In this document: in pieces, positions 35,396 through 42,728 of the stretch
Numbering within the stretch: the first letter of the stretch is position 1
How the letters are laid out: every line of letters starts with the position of its first letter
Translations under genes and position numbers: made by a program
Notes under the pieces: generated by a model
What the model saw: the letters and a program-made list of their open reading frames with translations, nothing else
What the model was told of the DNA's origin: nothing
The model's database searches: none
DNA from: an uncultured Desulfomicrobiaceae bacterium
Lineage (GTDB): Bacteria; Desulfobacterota; Desulfovibrionia; Desulfovibrionales; Desulfomicrobiaceae
Assembly (NCBI GenBank): GCA_937989665.1
Contig: CALKRN010000006.1
Coordinates: 124,001 to 188,000, forward strand
DNA: 64,000 nucleotides
Direction of reading: 5' to 3'

Positions 35396-36697
35396 ATGCT
35401 CTACGATGTCCCCCAAGAGACGTTACCACGGGATGAATTGGAAGCCCTCCAACTGCGGCGGCTCCGTCAGTTGGTGGATAAAGTGTACTACAATGTCCCG
35501 TTTTATCGCAAAAAATTTGATGAGCGCGGGGTGCGTCCCGAACATATCCGCACCCTGGCCGATGTCCAACTCCTCCCCTTCACGGAAAAGCAGGACCTCC
35601 GCAATAACTACCCTTTTGGACTCTTTGCCGTTCCTCGGGATAACGTCGTCCGGGTCCACGCCTCTTCTGGGACAACAGGCAAGGCCACCGTGGTGGGCTA
35701 CACTGCCCGCGACGTGGCCAACTGGGCAGACCTCATGGCCCGTTCCTTTGTGTGCGCCGGCGGCAGTCGCCGGGATATTGTCCACAACGCCTACGGCTAT
35801 GGCCTGTTCACCGGCGGTTTGGGGATGCACTATGGGGTGGAGCGCCTCGGCGCCACCATCATCCCTATCTCTGGCGGTGGAACCCGACGCCAGGTCATGC
35901 TCCTGCGGGATTTTGGCGCCACGGTCCTCTGCAGTACGCCCTCCTATGCCCTGTATCTCTATGAAACCATCATCGAATCCGGAATCGATGTCACGGATCT
36001 GAAACTCCACACAGGCATTTTTGGCGCCGAACCATGGAGCGAAAAAATGCGCGCCGAGATCGAGTCGAAACTGCGCATCAAGGCCCTCGACATTTACGGT
36101 CTGTCGGAAATCATGGGGCCAGGCGTAGCCATGGAGTGCCGCGAAGCCCAAGACGGCCTCCACCTTTGGGAAGACCATTTTCTCATGGAGATCATCGATC
36201 CCAAAACAGGGGAAGTTCTCCCTGAGGGCGCTACGGGCGAGCTCGTCCTCACGACCCTTACCAAAGAAGCCCAGCCGCTTCTGCGCTACCGCACCCGGGA
36301 CATCACCCGCATCAACGCCATCCCCTGCAAGTGTGGCCGCACCCATCGGCGGATCACCCGCATCCAAGGCCGCAGTGACGACATGCTCATCATCCGCGGC
36401 GTCAACGTCTTCCCCCAACAAATCGAGGCCATCCTCCTCGAGACCCAGGGTATCACCCCGCACTACGAGCTGATCCTCCGCCGCGAAGGCAGCCTCGATA
36501 CCCTCGAGGTGAAGGTTGAAGTGGACGAGCAGCTCTTCTCTGACGAGATCAAGCATTTACAGCGCATTGAGAGCACGATACAAAAGAACATCAAGGAGTT
36601 CCTCGGCGTTACCGCCAAGGTCACCCTGTCTGAACCCCGCAGCATCCAGCGCTCCGAAGGCAAGGCCAAGCGCATCATCGATCTCCGCCACAGCTAG
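35396..36697 (+). CDS. paaK: Phenylacetate-CoA ligase
   Basis: This AMP-forming enzyme activates phenylacetate, or a related aryl acid, to its CoA thioester. The 433-aa product has the adenylation P-loop [16 protein letters not shown] near residue 90, the A5-like [22 protein letters not shown], and a C-terminal mobile domain with [20 protein letters not shown] and the final basic AKRII. AAGGAG precedes the ATG at 35396. It is followed 16 nt later by a double-ACT protein, a pairing common in anaerobes that ferment aromatic amino acids or take up aryl acids. Confidence 0.93.
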   Translation: MLYDVPQETLPRDELEALQLRRLRQLVDKVYYNVPFYRKKFDERGVRPEHIRTLADVQLLPFTEKQDLRNNYPFGLFAVPRDNVVRVHASSGTTGKATVVGYTARDVANWADLMARSFVCAGGSRRDIVHNAYGYGLFTGGLGMHYGVERLGATIIPISGGGTRRQVMLLRDFGATVLCSTPSYALYLYETIIESGIDVTDLKLHTGIFGAEPWSEKMRAEIESKLRIKALDIYGLSEIMGPGVAMECREAQDGLHLWEDHFLMEIIDPKTGEVLPEGATGELVLTTLTKEAQPLLRYRTRDITRINAIPCKCGRTHRRITRIQGRSDDMLIIRGVNVFPQQIEAILLETQGITPHYELILRREGSLDTLEVKVEVDEQLFSDEIKHLQRIESTIQKNIKEFLGVTAKVTLSEPRSIQRSEGKAKRIIDLRHS

Positions 36698-36713
36698 CCC
36701 CGAGGGAGACACC

Positions 36714-37145
36714 ATGAAAGTTGAACAAATCTCCGTCTTTTTGGAAAACCGCGCCGGACGCCTCGCCGAAGTCACGAAGATCCTCGCCCAGGGCGGCATC
36801 AACATCCGTGCCCTCTCCCTGGCCGACACGTCAGACTTCGGCATCCTTCGTCTCATCGTCACCGAGGTGGAGAAGGCCAAAGACCTCCTGAAAGCCGGCG
36901 GATTCACCGTTGGGCGCACCAATGTGGTGGCGGTGGAAGTCGCCGATCGCCCTGGTGGACTGCATAGCATCCTGGAGATCCTCGGCGCGGGGGGAGTTAA
37001 CGTGGAGTACATGTACGCCTTTGTCACCCAAAGTGGCCAGAACGCGGTGCTTATTTTCCGCTTTGACCGCACGGATCAGGCCATCGAGATCCTCCAGGCC
37101 GCGGGGGTGCGCATCCTCTCTGGACCAGAGCTCTACGCCCTGTAG
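36714..37145 (+). CDS. Tandem ACT-domain protein
   Basis: This 143-aa regulatory protein has two ACT domains: [24 protein letters not shown] (motif [13 protein letters not shown], residues 6-70) and a second, [17 protein letters not shown] (about 73-140). ACT domains bind amino acids. As it is encoded 16 nt after the ligase with GAGGGAG ahead of its ATG, it probably senses an amino acid, perhaps an aromatic one, and tunes the ligase. That link is inferred from context only. Confidence 0.88.
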   Translation: MKVEQISVFLENRAGRLAEVTKILAQGGINIRALSLADTSDFGILRLIVTEVEKAKDLLKAGGFTVGRTNVVAVEVADRPGGLHSILEILGAGGVNVEYMYAFVTQSGQNAVLIFRFDRTDQAIEILQAAGVRILSGPELYAL

Positions 37146-37156
37146 GCGCGTTCCTC

Positions 37157-37297
37157 CTGCCCTCAAGCGCCAACGAGAAGCGGAACAGGGCTACCCCTGA
37201 CTGCCGTTCGTGGCGTGTTCTTCCTGCCTTAGAGGATGGCGCCAATGCGGCGGGGGCCCAAAAACAGGGCGCGCACGGGGCGCCCTCTTGAGGGCAG
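37157..37297. repeat. Distant 11-bp inverted repeat in the ACT gene/hypothetical gene gap
   Basis: CTGCCCTCAAG (37157-37167) and its exact complement CTTGAGGGCAG (37287-37297) enclose about 120 nt without a gene. It could be a tiny mobile or terminator-like element, or chance. Confidence 0.25.
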
Positions 37298-37398
37298 GGG
37301 CAGCAAAAGGGAAAAAAGGCGCAGGCATCCCATGGAGACCCCTGCCCACCCGGGCTGCAGGCCGAAGCCAGCGGGCACAACAGTGCCCGCATCGAGCC

Positions 37399-37701
37399 TT
37401 ACTCCAGAGCCTCCGCCATCTCGGCAAAAAACCGCTCGGCCACAAAAACCCCAGGAAACTGCTTCTCCCAAGTCGCCAGTTGGGCCCACAGGCCATCAAA
37501 ACCCTCCACCTCCTCCACCCGCTGGCCGTCCACGAATAACCGAAAGCGTGTCCCCTGAGGGCAGCGGGACATCAGCATTTCAAGGGTATGGCCACCGCTC
37601 CATACACGCCATGGCGCCCACCAGGTCGTCCCATCACCCTCGGTCTTTTTGTACTTGGCAAAAAACGTCTCCCAGAGTCGCTCCATTTCCTGTCGCTCCA
37701 T
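37399..37701 (-). CDS. Hypothetical protein, Trp-rich, about 100 aa
   Basis: The family is not recognised. The product is soluble and mixed in charge, with TTWWAPWRVWSGGHTL near residue 24, FRLFVDGQRVEEVEGFDGLWAQL in the middle (motif RFRLFVDGQRVEEVEGF) and an acidic end (FFAEMAEALE). It has no signal peptide or membrane helix. A perfect AAGGAGGT precedes two adjacent ATGs at 37704 and 37701; the second has better spacing. It is divergent from the GntR regulator gene, with 65 nt between starts, so both may respond to the operator at 37754-37768. Confidence 0.65.
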   Translation of the reverse strand: MERQEMERLWETFFAKYKKTEGDGTTWWAPWRVWSGGHTLEMLMSRCPQGTRFRLFVDGQRVEEVEGFDGLWAQLATWEKQFPGVFVAERFFAEMAEALE

Positions 37702-37753
37702 CATGCACCTCCTTAATTTCACCCTCCCTTGACCTCCATGCCAAGACGAGGCA

Positions 37754-37768
37754 ATTGGTCGGACCAAT
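37754..37768. promoter_or_regulatory. PdhR/LldR-like GntR operator overlapping the regulator start codon
   Basis: ATTGGTCGGACCAAT is a perfect palindrome with a 3-nt centre. It matches the FadR-subfamily site known for PdhR and LldR (ATTGGTnnnACCAAT). It covers the ATG of the GntR gene, so bound regulator should block transcription or translation of its own operon. Confidence 0.72.
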
Positions 37769-38438
37769 GACTGCTTCGCTCCCCTCCACAATCCTGCGCC
37801 TCATCGAGGACCTGGGTCTTGCCCCAGGAGACCAGCTCCCCCCAGAACGGGAACTGGCCCAACGTTTTCGTGTCTCCCGCGGCAGCATCCGCGAGGCCAT
37901 GAAAACCCTCGCGGCTCAGGGGGTTATTGCAAGCCGCCACGGTGCCGGGACCTTTCTGGTAAGCCCCCTTCGGGCCTTCTCCCAAGCGCTGGGGCGCGCC
38001 CTCACGGATGCCCGCTGCCGCATAGACGCCCTCTTTGAGCTTCGCCTTGCCTTGGAGCCCGGCATCGCGGCCCTGGCGGCTCGTAAAGCCACACCAAGCC
38101 ACACCCAGGCCATCGCTGAAGCCATCGCTCTCCAGGAAGCCGAGACCGACCCAGCCCGCTGGGGGGCCTATGACCACGCCATCCACACCGAGTTCGCCCG
38201 GGCCACGGGCAACCTCCTCGTGGAGGAACTCGTCACGGCCCTCGCCGCCCCTCTCGCCGAGACCCGCGACGAGGGACTCCAATCGCCAGAGCGCCACGCG
38301 GCCTCAGTGGCCGGACACCGCCAAATCCTCGAGGCCATCCTTGCCCACGACCCCGCCGCTGCGGCCCTGGCCATGGAGGCCCATATCCTCTGGTCCCACA
38401 CCCTCATCCAACTGCCCCCCAAGGAGGAGTACTCATGA
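37767..38438 (+). CDS. GntR family (FadR subfamily) transcriptional regulator
   Basis: This is a 223-aa repressor. The winged helix is at residues 3-70 (PPERELAQRFRVSRGSIREAMKTLAAQGVI, quoted in part: VSRGSIREAMKTL), then an all-helical FCD ligand domain (FELRLALEPGIAALAARKA, H at YDHAIHTEFARATGN) whose His/Asp residues usually bind a metal and a small organic acid. The TGA overlaps the ATG of the alpha-hydroxy-acid dehydrogenase gene, so lactate, glycolate or a similar acid is the likely inducer. A perfect GntR palindrome covers its start codon, supporting autorepression. Confidence 0.9.
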   Translation: MTASLPSTILRLIEDLGLAPGDQLPPERELAQRFRVSRGSIREAMKTLAAQGVIASRHGAGTFLVSPLRAFSQALGRALTDARCRIDALFELRLALEPGIAALAARKATPSHTQAIAEAIALQEAETDPARWGAYDHAIHTEFARATGNLLVEELVTALAAPLAETRDEGLQSPERHAASVAGHRQILEAILAHDPAAAALAMEAHILWSHTLIQLPPKEEYS

Positions 38439-39442
38439 AGGAAATCCGCGCCACTGCCAGAGAACTCATGCACGGCTACTGCCGAGTTTGTCCCATTTGC
38501 AATGGCAAGGCCTGCGCTGGCGAGGTGCCAGGTATGGGCGGCCTAGGCACGGGATCGGCCTTTACCTCCAATGTCGAGGCCCTCGCCCGGGTACGCCTCA
38601 CCATGCGCCTCATCCACGATGTCACGGAGCCAGACACCCGTGTAGACTTCCTCGGGCAAACCTTGGCCATCCCCATCCTCGCAGCCCCCATCGGCGGGGT
38701 CTCCTTTAACATGGGGGGAGGGCGCAGCGAGCAAGAATATATCGATGCCGTCATCCACGGCTGCGCCGCCAAAGGCACGCTGGGCTGCACCGGCGACGGT
38801 GTGCCGGACTTCATCCTCGATGCAGCTTGCACAGCCCTTACCGCTGCCAAAGGTCGCGGCATTCCTTTTATCAAACCATGGGAAGACGAAGAACTCTTGC
38901 GCAAATTGGAGCGAGTCCTGGCCACCGGCGTATCTTTCGTCGGCGTGGACATCGATGCCGCCGGGCTTGTCACCCTGCGCAAAATGGGCCGCCCTGTTTC
39001 CCCTCGGTCGGCCAAGGCCTTGCGGCTCATCCGGGACCGCGTCCCGGTTCCTTTTATCCTCAAGGGCATTATGACCCCAGACCAAGCCCGCCTCGCCGTG
39101 GACTCTGGGGTGGATGCCATTGTGGTCTCCAACCATGGCGGTCGCGTCCTCGATGGTACCCCAGGCACCGCCGAAGTCCTTCCTGCCATCGCCCGGGCCG
39201 TAGGCCATTTGATTCCGGTTCTCGTGGATGGGGGCGTGCGCAGCGGCGGTGATGTCCTCAAAATGCTCGCCCTCGGCGCCCGGGCGGTGCTTATCGGACG
39301 CCCATTTTCCATCGCTGCGATAGGGGGCCTGCAACCGGGCGTCGAACAGTATCTGGACACCCTCACCCTCGAGCTTAGGCAAGCCATGGTCATGACCGGG
39401 ACAGCCAGCTGCCGGGCCGTGTCCAGCGATATCCTGGCCTAA
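38435..39442 (+). CDS. FMN-dependent alpha-hydroxy-acid dehydrogenase/oxidase, Cys-rich N-terminus
   Basis: This 335-aa TIM-barrel flavoprotein resembles lactate dehydrogenase/glycolate oxidase. FMN- and substrate-binding blocks are present: LAAPIGGVSFN, FVGVDIDAAG, FILKGIMTPDQA with the FMN lysine, the catalytic His and Arg in SNHGGRVLDGTPG, and DGGVRSGGDVLKMLALGARAVLIGRP. Unlike classic LldD, it begins with a cluster of four Cys (CRVCPICNGKAC, residues 16-27), which might bind a metal or an iron-sulfur centre for an anaerobic electron acceptor. It overlaps the GntR gene by an ATGA, so both are coregulated. Confidence 0.85.
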   Translation: MKEIRATARELMHGYCRVCPICNGKACAGEVPGMGGLGTGSAFTSNVEALARVRLTMRLIHDVTEPDTRVDFLGQTLAIPILAAPIGGVSFNMGGGRSEQEYIDAVIHGCAAKGTLGCTGDGVPDFILDAACTALTAAKGRGIPFIKPWEDEELLRKLERVLATGVSFVGVDIDAAGLVTLRKMGRPVSPRSAKALRLIRDRVPVPFILKGIMTPDQARLAVDSGVDAIVVSNHGGRVLDGTPGTAEVLPAIARAVGHLIPVLVDGGVRSGGDVLKMLALGARAVLIGRPFSIAAIGGLQPGVEQYLDTLTLELRQAMVMTGTASCRAVSSDILA

Positions 39443-39987
39443 CCCCACCAAAGCAAAGAGCCTGCCGTGGCGCTTTATCATGACCTGGGGCCTGCGAAAG
39501 CGAGCACACCACCATTTTCACTAGGAGGCCCATAAAACACAGCAGGCGTGCCGGTGGGCACAACCAAAGGCGGCCTCTGAGCACCGGAGAAAGCCCCACG
39601 CCCAGACGCGCCAGCCCTCCGCGAGCTTATGGAGGCCGCCAACTGCCCCCGTTGAGCACTGCAAAAAACCAGGGGCCCCAAAAACCCGCAGTGGAGGATG
39701 TCACGCCCTTTGACTACTGGAAAAAAACCATAGAGGCAGGGCCCCCAAAAGCTTGCAGAGGGCATCGCCACTGCGTGGCGGAATACCCCTCCCGTGGCCT
39801 GGAGGGGCGAAACCGGCTCGTTGAGCCGCTGGCTGTTGCGCACTTCTGGAATACCTTCATCGCTTCCCCCTGGACGGCAGAGGCGAAACCGGCTCGTTGA
39901 GCCGCTGGCTGTTGCGCAGACATAACGTTTTCCCTCGGCGAGGCACGAGGCCCTAGGCCTTGTTCCCGTTGGCGGGAAAAGCGTGGG
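39443..39987. other. Gene-free stretch with a 37-nt direct repeat
   Basis: I see no frame with both a ribosome site and plausible protein features in these 545 nt. Two identical 37-nt blocks (39806-39842 and 39882-39918) begin GGCGAAACCGGCTCGTTGAG and end TGTTGCGCA. They start 76 nt apart and each contains a small GGCTC/GAGCC stem. GGAATACC also recurs in the flanks. The stretch separates the convergent oxidase and PilZ genes. Confidence 0.6.
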
Positions 39988-40305
39988 CTATTCCTGAAGG
40001 CGCTCTATCCCGGCCTCAAAGAGGGGCAGCCCCGGTACCTCCACCTGTCGGGTCCACCGGACTACGCCTACATAGGCCTCCAGCAGACTCAAGGCCGAGC
40101 CCTCGGGGACAAATCCCTCAAAGACGAGCTCCACACGAGCCCCGTCCTCAAAGGGGGAACGGGACACCAGACGAAATCCCCCTGCGCTGTGGTCCACCAT
40201 CCGGGCATATTGGACTCGCCAGCCAGCATACCGCACCCGCACTGGGGCCAAACATTCCAAACGCGCAAAGCGTCGGGCATCGGAATTGGAACAGCTGTCG
40301 TTCAT
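39988..40305 (-). CDS. PilZ-like domain protein
   Basis: This 105-aa single-domain protein starts MNDSCSNSDARRFARLECLAPVRVRY (short form: RRFARL), with the two-Arg motif that opens PilZ domains, then MVDHSAGGFRLVSR, a variant of the D/NxSxxG motif, and ends in RWTRQVEV and a short helix. It is a likely c-di-GMP receptor, though the family is loose and binding is not assured. It is divergent from the pilin-like cluster with about 230 nt between, suggesting a functional link to pilus or adhesion control. Confidence 0.7.
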   Translation of the reverse strand: MNDSCSNSDARRFARLECLAPVRVRYAGWRVQYARMVDHSAGGFRLVSRSPFEDGARVELVFEGFVPEGSALSLLEAYVGVVRWTRQVEVPGLPLFEAGIERLQE

Positions 40306-40465
40306 AGCCCCAAAATTTCACCGGCCACGGCCCAGCTGTCAACCGGATTGACGGGCCGCCTTGCGCACGGGGGCAGCCAACACCTCGGCACAAGCCCGCC
40401 CCATCGTCTCCGTGGGGATTTCCGGGTGCCACACCCTATCGTTGCCCACACCCTTAGGGATTTCC

Positions 40466-40495
40466 TTGACACCGAGCATTTGTCCTCCCTAACAA
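40466..40495 (+). promoter_or_regulatory. Sigma-70-like promoter of the pilin-like cluster
   Basis: A perfect -35 TTGACA (40466-40471) is followed by TAACAA (40490-40495) after 18 nt, or CTAACA after 17. The ATG of the first pilin-like gene is 38 nt further on, behind GGGAG. Confidence 0.55.
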
Positions 40496-40532
40496 GGACA
40501 AGAATCGTTAAAAGCATCGGGAGACCCCACCC

Positions 40533-41282
40533 ATGTTCGTTGTCCACCGCCCGAAGGTATCTGGGGACTACGTTCTGGCCCTGCCGAGAGCCGTTCGCGC
40601 TCGGGGGGGACACATCCCCCGCTGTTGCCGTCGCTGCCCTGTGCCGCTTGCAGCACAGCCGAGGGCCGTTTGCGGGTTTTCCTTCCCTTGTGCCGTAGCG
40701 TCAGGCTTCACCCTCCTTGAAATCGCCATCGTGCTCGTTGTCATCGGCGCACTCCTGGCCATTGGTGTGGCCTCGTGGGTCACCTTCGCGGAGGGCCGGC
40801 GCTTGGCCAAAGGTCAGGCCCAACTCCTTGAGCTGCGCGACTGTTTGCTCCGCGCAAGCCTCATCCATGAGCGCTATCCCAGTGACACCAATTTTCTACG
40901 CTGCCGCAACGAAACTGGCCCTGACCCCTGGGGGGGGGATTTCCGCTTGGTGCGGGGGCTCGACAACGCCACCAGCCTCCCCCTCAATGCCAGTTTTGCG
41001 GTAGTAACGGACCCGGTCCGTGCCCAAGCCCTTGCGCTTCCCCATACCGGGTGGCGCATCCTCCTGCCAGAGGCCAACGTTACGGCGATTGCCTTTGCCC
41101 TTGTCAGCCTCGGTAAGGATCACCTCGCCGATCACCCCAGTTACGCCGGCCTCACCACGGCTGCCATCGCAAACCTCACCAACGATTTCGACTTTTCGAG
41201 CACCACCAAAGACGACCTCGTCCTCCCTGTCCAGGGCTACGAGGTCATGGGCTTTCTACGCAACGTGGTAGGGCCCCAATGA
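40533..41282 (+). CDS. Type IV pilin-like protein 1 (prepilin motif after a long leader)
   Basis: This is an exported, pilin-like subunit. The class III motif G/FTLLEIAIVLVVIGALL has Glu at +5 and a 20-residue hydrophobic helix. The leader before the cleaved Gly is 58 residues and contains four Cys, against 6-30 normally. GGGAG precedes the ATG at 40533, but a later non-ATG start is possible. The mature part has the core shared by all four proteins here: LRDCLLRASLIHERYPSDTN with DPWGGDFRLV, IAFALVSLGKD, and a late KDDLVLPVQGYEV. Its stop overlaps the next ATG. Confidence 0.8.
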   Translation: MFVVHRPKVSGDYVLALPRAVRARGGHIPRCCRRCPVPLAAQPRAVCGFSFPCAVASGFTLLEIAIVLVVIGALLAIGVASWVTFAEGRRLAKGQAQLLELRDCLLRASLIHERYPSDTNFLRCRNETGPDPWGGDFRLVRGLDNATSLPLNASFAVVTDPVRAQALALPHTGWRILLPEANVTAIAFALVSLGKDHLADHPSYAGLTTAAIANLTNDFDFSSTTKDDLVLPVQGYEVMGFLRNVVGPQ

Positions 41283-42724
41283 ACGCACGCCACGCTGGAT
41301 TGACCCTCATCGAACTGGCTATCGTCCTCGTCATCGTGGGGATCATTGCCGCCCTCGTGCTGCCGGCCCTCAAAAGCGGTATCCTGCGCAACAAAATCAG
41401 TATGGCGCGGTCCACCCTCCAAGGGGTGCGCGACGGGGTCATTGGCCATGCCCAAGCGCATAACAATATCCTGCCGTCTTCCCTCGCCCCACTTGGCACC
41501 CCCCGGGACCCGTGGGGTCAAACCATCAGCTACTGGGCAAGCCCATCCCTTACCACCACCGATCTCTGCACCCACAATGCCACAAACGGCACCTTCCGTA
41601 CCCCCGAAGGCCAAAACGTCACCAACGTGGCCTTTACCCTCGGCAGCGCAGGTCCAAACTTCCAAATCGACGCCCCTGTGGGCCCTGCCACCAACGGCCA
41701 GATGGCCGATGACGATCTCCTTCTTTTCGTCACGTTAGAGCAGCTCAAGACCATCTTGTGCACTGATCGCCAACTCGCCGGCGGAGGCGGAGACCCCGGC
41801 GCCCAAGCCTCCTGGAACGACATCCTCAGCAATACCGCCATCGTCAAAAGTGGCCCCGGCAATCTCGGGGCCATGGTAACGGGTTCGAGCATTGTTCTTG
41901 GCGTCCCCAACGGCACAACCCCTGGATCTTCCTTTGGTTGTGTCTGGTACACCGGCAATTTGAACTCCTCGAGCGGCACCCAGGTGTGCACCAACGGCAA
42001 TTGTACCTTGGGCAAAGGCCTGCGGGCCTATTTTACCTTTACCGTGCAAAACGTCGGCGGGACCCTCGCCGATGGCTTTACCTTTGCCGTTATCAGCGCC
42101 CACACCAATTCCCACGCCTCGTGCGGCGGTAAGGGCTCTGCCCTAGGATATGCGAGCACCTTTAACCAGCCGGGCGACGATGGCGTATCGCCCTTTGTCC
42201 TGCCACCCAAGACCGCCCTTGAGTTCGACGTCTATACCTCCGGATGGTATAACGACCCGGGGAGCCATCTCGATCACCTCGGCATCGCCTACTGGGGCTC
42301 CAACACCGGAGTCGATGATCTAGCGCGGGGAAAAGATGACCTCAGACATAATACCATCCCATCCGATGGCAGCCCAGCGCATCCCAATTGGGTCAGATCC
42401 TCGAACCAAACGTATTTCGACGAGACCGGCACCGTGACCTATCCTGTGCGCCTCGAAATCGTCCGCAACGCCACGGCCGGAACCTATACCACCCATGTGT
42501 GGTTCAATTGTGTCTCTTGTGGCGATCTCACCACCTCGGGCCTCAGCGGCCCGCTCCCACCAGGGCAGCGTTTTGCTGCCGCAGAATACTTCAACAATAC
42601 CGCTACGCTAAACAGCACGTGGAACCTCCTCATGGACAAGGTTCTCCTTGGTTGGACCGAGGGGACAGGAGGGTCCCGACAGCGGATCACCATCACCAAC
42701 GCGACCTTCTTTTTCCCGGAGTGA
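41279..42724 (+). CDS. Type IV pilin-like protein 2 with C-terminal lectin-like domain
   Basis: The 481-aa protein has a short classic leader, MNARHAG/LTLIELAIVLVIVG. The pilin core follows to about residue 165: GVRDGVIGHAQAHNNILP, DPWGQTISYW, VAFTLGSAGPN, DDDLLLFVTLEQLKTILC. After a Gly-rich linker, residues 190-481 look like a concanavalin A/L-type lectin sandwich: DGFTFAVISAH, TALEFDVYTSGWYNDP, HLGIAYWG, VRLEIVRNATAG and LGWTEGTGGSRQRITITNATFFF (short form: LGWTEGTGG). It could bind glycans at a pilus tip. The lectin call is by pattern and needs structure prediction. Confidence 0.8.
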   Translation: MNARHAGLTLIELAIVLVIVGIIAALVLPALKSGILRNKISMARSTLQGVRDGVIGHAQAHNNILPSSLAPLGTPRDPWGQTISYWASPSLTTTDLCTHNATNGTFRTPEGQNVTNVAFTLGSAGPNFQIDAPVGPATNGQMADDDLLLFVTLEQLKTILCTDRQLAGGGGDPGAQASWNDILSNTAIVKSGPGNLGAMVTGSSIVLGVPNGTTPGSSFGCVWYTGNLNSSSGTQVCTNGNCTLGKGLRAYFTFTVQNVGGTLADGFTFAVISAHTNSHASCGGKGSALGYASTFNQPGDDGVSPFVLPPKTALEFDVYTSGWYNDPGSHLDHLGIAYWGSNTGVDDLARGKDDLRHNTIPSDGSPAHPNWVRSSNQTYFDETGTVTYPVRLEIVRNATAGTYTTHVWFNCVSCGDLTTSGLSGPLPPGQRFAAAEYFNNTATLNSTWNLLMDKVLLGWTEGTGGSRQRITITNATFFFPE

Positions 42725-42728
42725 ATCG

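Noticed and set aside
37146-37398. Attenuator or mobile element in the gap after the ACT gene
   Set aside because: Only a distant 11-bp inverted repeat supports it; no T-tract, terminal repeats or frame.
39478-39900. Open frames of about 80-120 codons on either strand in the gene-free stretch before the PilZ gene
   Set aside because: No ribosome sites, and the frames run through the duplicated 37-mers; protein content is not gene-like.
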